DNA of 64,000 nt. It comes from Patiria pectinifera. Its lineage: Eukaryota > Echinodermata > Asteroidea > Valvatida > Asterinidae. Each line of letters starts with the position of its first letter. Position 1 is the first letter of the stretch. Made by a program: the position numbers and the translations under genes. This document shows, one piece after another, positions 57,505-64,000 of this stretch. The notes below the pieces were generated by a model. That model was not told where the DNA came from and did no database searches. It saw nothing but the letters and a program-made list of their open reading frames with translations. The stretch spans positions 8,574,643-8,638,642 of the forward strand of contig CM057140.1 of the NCBI GenBank assembly GCA_029964075.1, in the 5' to 3' direction.

Positions 57505-57623
57505 TGCATACCCTCTGAAGACTTGTACGAAGTGTTATGTAATAGCATTCAAAAATTATGTGAATATGAAATATGAAATATAATTTGAATTCTATGAATA
57601 ATAATGAAGTACAAGTCGAAGAG
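57505..57623 (+). repeat. DIRS internal complementary region
   Basis: 57505-57544 is the exact reverse complement of the 40 bases at the left end (52991-53030). 57552-57623 is the reverse complement of the right end (57845-57916). In DIRS models this region templates circular cDNA formation. Confidence 0.9.
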
Positions 57624-57716
57624 TTCCCATAACATAGTGCGCTAGTTTACTCAGAATTGATGTTGTTTACACCCACCCTATAAAAAAAGGGGTTCGTTCT
57701 TTTTAATCTGGACTTT

Positions 57717-57847
57717 GAAAAGATGCTGGCTCCTTTCAGCCGGGGGTTTATATACCCATGCTACACTACCTCATTTGAATTACTATAGATTCTTTGAATG
57801 TATTGTGTGATCCGCATGCCTGGCACCTGAAAGGAATGCATACCCTC
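57717..57847 (-). repeat. DIRS right inverted terminal repeat
   Basis: Reverse complement of the left repeat. It carries the TATA box in antisense orientation (57747-57754), so transcription from here would run leftward into the element. Confidence 0.88.
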
Positions 57848-57916
57848 TTCGACTTGTACTTCATTATTATTCATAGAATTCAAATTATATTTCATATTTC
57901 ATATTCACATAATTTT

Positions 57917-59270
57917 AGAATTTTACAGTTGAATGACCGTGCACTTTAACTTGAATGAAACATGTAACTTTAAACGAGCCAAGTATTAAGTAGTGAGTAT
58001 TAACACTGGGTCATAGCGATGAGCATGAGTCAACTTAAAACCATTTCCCCCCGTTTTTGAACTAGAAGAACTTACTCCAAAAACTACTACATTTTATGGC
58101 ATATAAAAACTACTTTACATGCACAACAATGATAAAAGCACGTGTGCTTTCCCAATATATAGTGTAATCTTCACTGTACAATACATATTCAAATTATTCT
58201 TATACATAAAGTTATCTGTGAAAGGCATTTTTACTGAGGAATATACAAGTTAAATTACGATGAGAAATGAACAATCCTCGATGTATCACAACTAGCCTTG
58301 GTCAAGGCTATCGTCATTATTCGTCCGTACGCGGTAAACGAATGGCGGCATATCCTCGCTATGCAGTGCATTAAAAATACAGAGCGAGACTCATACGACC
58401 TCATGCGGACACTATTTGAAATCTTTGAAAATTTCTACCATTTGGAAGACTTTCAGGGTTTATTTTCCCTATAATGATCCAAGTATATGCTAAAAGTTGT
58501 TGCGATATGTTCATTACTTTTCGCTGAAATTGGAAAAATAGGCAATTTTGAAAATTCTAACACTGGCGTGCGCAATAACTATCAATCTTTTCAAGCCTCA
58601 CGAATATTAATGAGGTTACTATCCATTACGGTGTGCAGTAATCAATTGCATAAATGCCTCAGATCAAACGTTCAGATCAAAAAGCCATGTTTTGGGGGGT
58701 TCACGAATTTCAAGGCTCTATTACATCGTCTTAGTACGTAATCGGATTAGCTTTCCCTGACAACGACCGACGCTTTGCCGTATCAACCATATGGCTGTCT
58801 CAGCCGCCTCAGACTCATTTTCCCACCAATAAATGCACAGACAGCCTGAAAATGTTGTCTCTGGATAGCAGTTGAAAGGCAGGCACAGCAACCAAAGTTG
58901 AAATATAATCAGCGCGGCTTGGTTTGAAACAACACTTCAAATTCTCCCTGTCTCTGTTCAGTGCTCACTGCATGATCTCTGAGATTTGACTGACACTCCC
59001 TCAAAGTCCTTACATGCTAACAGAACTTTCACTGCATACCATTGCTCGTTCATGAAGCGCACAAACACAAAAGAAAGTAAAAGTGGTGCATCCTGAACCT
59101 ATAATCGTAACCAAATTAGCAAAATTAGCATAAGGAGGAAAGATCATAAAAGAGAATTATAAATATTCATGAGTATTGGCCTACTTTAAAGTGAAGATTG
59201 AAGGGGCTGCATCTACAAAATAAACATATAAATGGTTAAATAGACTCAAATTCTGACACGAGGGATACGA
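57917..59270 (+). repeat. Segmental duplication block 3, proximal non-coding part
   Basis: From about 58163 it matches 22808-22950 (CTGTACAATA, GTTATCTGTGAAAG). From 58414 it matches 25238-25480, and from 58680 it matches 37775-38330 of block 2. The V exon seen in blocks 1 and 2 is absent, so block 3 carries a deletion there. No gene. Confidence 0.65.
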
Positions 59271-59312
59271 CACTACGCGGTATCATCTCCAACCAACTCC
59301 GACAGCCGTGAC

Positions 59313-59588
59313 GTGAGCGGCCAGCCCTGATGCACCGAGGGGACAGACGCAGCGAGTAGCGGCCCAGTCATCTACGCAACCTGTCACCCTACCTCCGCAC
59401 GGGACACGGCAGGAGCAGACGGTGCAGATGGTGAGCATGCCCGGCCAGAGGACACAGGTCGACAACACATGAATGCCGAGAGACTCTTTTACTCTGACTT
59501 GGATCTCAAGGAGCAAACAGAGGCCAGTCAGATGATTCACGACCGCGCTAAGAAGACACTCTACGCTGAGGTTCGTGGTGATGTATAA
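59313..59588 (+). pseudogene. ITIM/ITSM-type receptor tail cassette, copy 3 (nonsense codon)
   Basis: Same frame as copy 2 from GTG 59313 to TAA 59586-59588, but CGA has become TGA at 59328-59330, near the start of the exon. Downstream the tail is intact: LFYSDL (ITIM-type) and TLYAEV (ITSM-type) 24 residues apart, ending RGDV. Because the rest of the frame is preserved, the nonsense change looks recent, unless an alternative acceptor skips it. Confidence 0.7.
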
Positions 59589-60987
59589 AACCCCTTAAGA
59601 AAGTATTAAGAACTGCATTTATAGGCCTAATGTAACCAACGGTGTTATAGGCTTCCACGCGTATTTTAAGCAAAATATAAGTTTGTAAAACCATTGCGTG
59701 TGATTTTGTACTTAGAATAAATGGGAATTACTGGACGAGATCTTAACAACGCAATAACCGCGAATCAGCTGAGGATCAGAAGTCACATTATATTTAATAC
59801 CAGAACCTGACAATTGATAGAACTGTTGATTCAACCTCACAATTTGCTCTCCTTTCACTTTGAATACAAAAATCACACACAGGGGTTTACAGTTAATAAC
59901 GATATATCCATGAGAAATTCTGTAGCTTTAATTTTGGAAAGAAGGTGGTGGTCATGTTCTTTGAAGTACGTAGCATAAAGTAGTTTGATTTTACCTCATA
60001 TTTAGAAGTAACTTAATTAGGCGATGTTATGGTCAATTATTTGTTTTTAATTTATGCACGAATCTGGAAGAATCTAAAAGTGATCAATATTATGCGGGAC
60101 ACCGTAGTTGATGGATGATGCATTGTGGTAGGTATTATTCAAAATAACTCCATAGAAATTATTATTACACTACGCCGAGACGTTCGTCCAGTCAAGAGTA
60201 ACACACGAAGAAATATAAAAACCTAAATTCCATTTTTCCTGAAGGTTAAACCGAATATGTTATTTAATTTGTTTTACACTAGCCTTACAAATGTTACGGA
60301 TTGAGTGTTTGGAGTGTGCCCCTAATAGTTCATGGGCTTATGAATAACCGCTCTTGGCCTACATACCATGTCTGTTTAGACAATCATGATGACATAGATA
60401 CTTTTATTTCCTTGTACAAGTGGGAGTAATGCCTGGGTCAACAGGATGAGACATGTTGAACTTGGCACAATGCCAAGATGACATGTGGGCCCAGAGCAGT
60501 TTAATAATACTAATTTTCACCTCGTATTAACCGAAGTACTAACGGAAATTTCAAAGAATGCGCCTTTACATGCATCGTTGAAAACGGCCTTCTTACATTG
60601 TTTTCTTCAAAATGACAGCATGCCAGAAAGAACAATTTCACAGGGAGTTTAGTCCCCTTACTATCTTTCAGTCAAGTATGTTTTTCAACGATACTTTCGT
60701 CAGTTACTTTTTAGATGTCTGCAAAATGATGGACTGTAGCTTTAAGGGCATGTTAAACAAACATTGGCGGGAAGAAATGAAGCTCATGATCTGCCGAGTG
60801 TTACAACGGATTTTTTGTAAGAATTGGTTGATAGAAAGAATAACTTGTTTAATTAATGTGCGTGTTATATTGCTTTCATTATATAGTAAAGGTAATACTG
60901 TACAGTCTAATTTGCATACTTGAAATTTCATCGTGATATTTAATAATACAATAAAGAATGGAGCACTTCGTCCCAATACATGCTGCA
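59589..60987 (+). other. Block 3 distal part, non-coding
   Basis: Collinear with 26935-28750 and 38643-41110. It ends at CAATACATGCTGCATTT, where the LINE begins; the other blocks continue past this word with unrelated sequence. Confidence 0.65.
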
Positions 60988-61457
60988 TTTTTTTATTTTT
61001 TTTTATTTCCATTAATTACAATATTGCAAATAATTATTACAATGTTAGTTATTACAATGTTTAGAAAGTATGCATATAACAATCATAAATGATATACACA
61101 ACATTGGTTTTGATGTACTACATGTATATAATGTATGTTAGAACCATAGGTTATAATATATCTGGTGTTATCACTTTGAATATAAATATATAAGTGTGAA
61201 CAGCAGTAGGCATATTAATTAAAGAAATATACAGTTAAGTCATAAAATGTTGCCAGCAGTCTGTGTTTTTCTTTTGAAACTTTGCTCTGAATAAAAGCTC
61301 TATAATAAACACATTAAAAATATTTATCCTTTTATTTTCTATACTCATTTTTATTCTTGCTTTATGTATCAAAAACATTGCTATCGTAATTATTAAATTA
61401 ACCTCAGGTCTTCTATCAAGACCTGTTAATAGGTTTGACAATGTTGGTGTGATAAAA

Positions 61458-61826
61458 CTACTTTTTGTTTTTTCTTGGTAGTAAAGCCTTTAATTGATTC
61501 CAAAATTCAATTGTTTGTAAACAGGTTAAGAATGCGTGTTTATAGTCGTCAATCATGTCACACATTGAGCACAACGGGCTATTCTCAATTTTCCATTTAT
61601 ACAATAAATCTTTTGTTGCTATTAAACGATGCATGAATCTGTAATTGAAGTTTCTCAACTTAATTTCTTTAATGTCGACTATTTTCTTTTTCCATGTGGA
61701 AGTCCAATTTATCTTCTCACCAAGTACGTTTTCCCACCACGTTTCAATCTGAGGTGTTTTACTTCTTTCGTCTATCAATATATTATAAATATAGACTAGG
61801 ATTAACATGAAGTTTAAAATCAACAC
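61458..61826 (-). pseudogene. LINE C-terminal zf-RVT segment
   Basis: Contains WWENVLGEKINWTSTWKK, FNYRFMHRLIATKDLLYKW and a finger C-x2-C-x7-H-x4-C (CSMC ... H ... C), the zf-RVT signature at the end of many LINE polyproteins. It is terminated by a stop after LLPRKNKK. The upstream part of the polyprotein lies in other frames (about 61830-62080). Confidence 0.82.
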
Positions 61827-62192
61827 CGATCTTTTCTTTACTGTCTACTATAATCGATAACCAGTCTTTTGGTAAGGCCTTTTTCGACATAAATATTTCG
61901 ACTAACCAATTCCGTTTTGTGGTCAGCTTTGTTTTAAGATAGTTTATAGAAAATTCCCCTTCTTCATTAAACAGATCATTTACATAAATAATGTTGGATT
62001 TTATCCAATTACGGAAAAATAGTATTTTACCATTGAAAGTTATAAGTTGGTTACCCCATAGCAGTTCTGTTTTATTTCAGTGGGACTAAATCGTTTCTGC
62101 ATATCAGGTTGTGGATGTAGTTCCTGCCAACACAGAATTAGTTCTTTGTAAAATTGTGGTAACGACTGTGTTATAGTTGACCCATATTTTGT

Positions 62193-63005
62193 TTACCCAA
62201 AGTTCATGTTCAAAACTGTAAGGTTGGGACTACAGGAATCTAGGAAATATTTACAAAGGGTTTTCCATTTACCGCTCGTGTTGTTTAGTAGTTTAACAAT
62301 CCAGTTGCATTTTAATGCCATGTTATGGGTGTCCATGTCGATGAGGTTCAAACCGCCTTCGTCAAGCCTCCGTATGATAGTTTTTCTTGCAATTCTGTCT
62401 GTGCGTCCATTCCAAATAAAAGGAAAGACAAGTTTGTTAATTTTTGAGATATACTTTTGTGGCGTTGGGATTACGGATGCCAGAAAGGTAAATATAGGTA
62501 ACGCTAGACTGTTTAATATAGTTACTTTGCCGGGAAGTGTTAATGCCCTTCTCTTCCATTGGTTTATTAAAACTGTACATGTTTTAATTTTTTCTTCCCA
62601 AATTAATTCGTAACATTGACTCATGTTTTTTCCAAAATGAACTCCAAGAGTTTTAATTGGTTCTTCTTGCCAATTTATCAATTCAAGCAAACGTGTATCA
62701 ATGATCATTTTGCCGATAATAAGCCCTTTTGTTTTTTGAAGATTCAGTTTAGGTCCAGCAATTTGCCCAAAGTTTGATACAATGCTTATAGTATTTTTTA
62801 TGGATGTGGGATCTGACACAAAAATTGTCGTATCATCTGCATACATTGTGATACGCAAATTTGATGTTTCTGATAATTCAATTCCATTTATGTCTTTGTT
62901 ACTTCTAATTCTATTAGCTAGTACCTCAGCAACGAGTAAGAATAAGAGGGCTGAGAGCGGACATCCTTGCCTAAGGCCTCGATTTAATGTAAAGAATCCG
63001 GACAT
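62193..63005 (-). pseudogene. LINE reverse transcriptase core and thumb
   Basis: A 270-codon open segment beginning just before NRGLRQGCPLSALLF (RT motif), with the catalytic MYADDTTIF following about 40 residues later. The thumb/linker part (INQWKRRALTLPGKVTILNS, RRLDEGGLNLID) is typical of LINEs. The preceding RT segment (NWRPISLLN, FLDYEKAFD) is recognisable at about 63120-63365 in a different frame, so the gene is inactivated. Confidence 0.88.
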
Positions 63006-63379
63006 GTATGTATCCGTTGTTAATAATAGTGCTTTGTATGTTTGTATACAATGTTTTTATCCATTGAATGAAACTATTTCCAAAGTTAAATTTGTTGAGT
63101 GTTTCTTGTAGGAAGTTCCATTCATATCAAAAGCTTTTTCATAATCCAGAAAGAGGATAGCAGCATTTTTATTATTACTACGTAAAAAGTGGATGGTGTC
63201 ATCAATCAATCTAATGTTATCTCCAATAAATCGTCCTTTTATATATCCGGATTGGTCTTCCTGTATAATATGGCCTATGACTTCAGACAGACGATTTGCC
63301 AGGGCTTTTGCAGCTATTTTGTAATCTATGTTCAGTAGACTAATTGGTCTCCAGTTTTTTTTTAAGTTTGTGCGTTTTT

Positions 63380-63989
63380 TTAAGTTATAATCGCGCGGCG
63401 TTGTGAAATAGACAATTCTCCTTCCTTGTAACTTCTATTCATTGATTCAGTATAAAGTGTCTTTATTTGGTTCCAGAATTTGTTATAAAACTCTACCGTT
63501 ATACCATCTGTACCGGGACTTTTATTGGTTTTTAAGTTGTTTAAAGCTCGTTCATACTCTGCCTCAGTAATTATTCCCTCACATTTCTCTTTTTGTTCAT
63601 TATTTAATACACAGTCAAACTGTGTGTCATCTAGATACTGTTTCACCTGACTTGTTTCAACAGAGTTAGAAGAATACAATACATTTTTGGTAAAAACTTT
63701 TTTCTTCGCGTAGTATTTGCCTTTTGTCTTTAATGATACGATCATTTTCGCTTTTCAGTAAAGTAATGTGTTTTTTGACTGCGTTTCGTTTTTCTAAACC
63801 TAAAAAGATACGATCATTTTCGCTTTTCAGTAAAGTAATGTGTTTTTTGACTGCGTTTCGTTTTTCTAAACCTAAAAAATATCGACTGTTTTTTTCGCCG
63901 CCCTCGGCCCACTTTTCGCGAGATCTAACCTTTTGACCCTCAATTTCTCGTTCATATATTCTGTCTAATGCGTTTTGGAGTTCATACAC
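63380..63989 (-). pseudogene. LINE linker and N-terminal RT segment
   Basis: Overlapping open segments encode a charged linker and then ALNNLKTNKSPGTDGITVEF, the motif that opens the RT domain of many LINEs. A 72-bp tandem duplication lies in the linker. The frame changes near 63670-63745 and is lost at about 63380. Confidence 0.8.
63735..63878 (-). repeat. In-frame 72-bp tandem duplication in the LINE linker
   Basis: Two copies (63735-63806 and 63807-63878) begin GATACGATCATTTTCGC and differ by only a couple of bases. Seventy-two bases is 24 codons, so the duplication (residues FLGLEKRNAVKKH...NDRI twice) keeps the frame. Confidence 0.88.
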
Positions 63990-64000
63990 CTCCTCGTTTT

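Larger units (their letters stand above)
52991..57916 (+). mobile_element. DIRS-like tyrosine-recombinase retrotransposon, near-complete but defective
   Basis: A 4.9-kb element with a gag-like frame, an RT-RNase H frame, a tyrosine recombinase, inverted terminal repeats (53020-53150 and 57717-57847) and an internal complementary region at 57505-57623. The region's first half is the exact reverse complement of the left end (52991-53030) and its second half of the right end (57845-57916). This split layout is diagnostic of DIRS elements, which integrate through a circular intermediate by a tyrosine recombinase and make no target-site duplication. Two frameshifts in A7 runs and one nonsense codon interrupt it. 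The ends match well, so the insertion is young. Confidence 0.93.
60988..64000 (-). mobile_element. LINE retrotransposon, 3' part, degraded; continues beyond the window
   Basis: On the minus strand the order is endonuclease-RT linker, reverse transcriptase, C-terminal zf-RVT region and AT-rich 3' UTR, ending in an A/T tail (about 60988-61010). Frames are broken in several places, notably around 63370-63385, 63005-63110 and 62040-62190. The endonuclease and 5' end lie past 64000. The RT motifs and CCHC finger place it among endonuclease-bearing LINEs, possibly L1/Tx1-like; the clade is not certain. The insertion point is defined by empty paralogous sites at about 28744 and 41110. Confidence 0.85.

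Overview
This is nuclear DNA from an animal, most likely an invertebrate deuterostome. The evidence is spliced and intronless eukaryotic genes, AT-rich DNA crowded with transposons, a DIRS-type tyrosine-recombinase retrotransposon, a LINE, SINEs with (ATT)n tails, and a fibrinogen-related-domain gene beside V-type immunoglobulin genes. An echinoderm or hemichordate fits (TAGGCCTA-type words are frequent), but the species cannot be fixed from the sequence. Most of the 64 kb is non-coding.

The gene content is one theme: a small cluster of type I membrane receptors, each with a signal peptide, a V-type Ig domain carrying a second cysteine pair, a Ser/Thr/Pro-rich stalk, one membrane span and a tyrosine-rich tail. 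Gene A (5.8-8.3 kb, two exons) and gene D (29.6-30.9 kb, one exon plus a second Ig domain) share a membrane span and tail. That tail has two YQDL boxes in ITAM-like array, a YANM box and a C-terminal tyrosine box. Genes B (20.9-22.3 kb) and C (34.5-35.6 kb) are close paralogues whose tail type carries one YEGL box and three YxxP boxes. Three further copies of a separate tail cassette (26.6, 38.4 and 59.3 kb) encode an ITIM-like LxYxxL box followed by an ITSM-like TxYxxV box. Several copies are damaged: D has an in-frame stop where the core Trp should be, C has a frameshift that removes the YxxP boxes, tail cassette 1 is frameshifted, tail cassette 3 has a nonsense codon, and two V exons (24.4 and 37.2 kb) are dead. 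A minus-strand gene at 17.5-18.4 kb encodes a secreted PAN/Apple-like plus fibrinogen-related-domain protein.

The cluster grew by segmental duplication. Block 1 (about 20.4-29.2 kb), block 2 (about 33.9-41.3 kb) and block 3 (about 58.2-61.0 kb) share long collinear stretches. Because the blocks are paralogous, they give empty sites for many transposon insertions: a 638-bp TIR element, a NotI-rich palindromic element, a SINE, a fold-back minisatellite and a LINE. Older duplications link 2.6-4.2 kb with 46.7-49.6 kb, and 10.1-10.7, 33.0-33.5 and 52.3-52.8 kb.

Mobile DNA: a 4.9-kb DIRS-like element (52991-57916) has inverted terminal repeats, an internal complementary region, gag-like, RT-RNase H-MT and tyrosine-recombinase reading frames, two A7-run frameshifts and one nonsense codon. 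A 3'-part LINE lies on the minus strand (60988-64000). There are many MITE and fold-back elements, a three-unit tandem array with tRNA-like boxes (11.6-15.96 kb), and a MITE-tandem repeat-MITE composite ending next to a perfect 66-bp-arm hairpin (41.8-43.7 kb).
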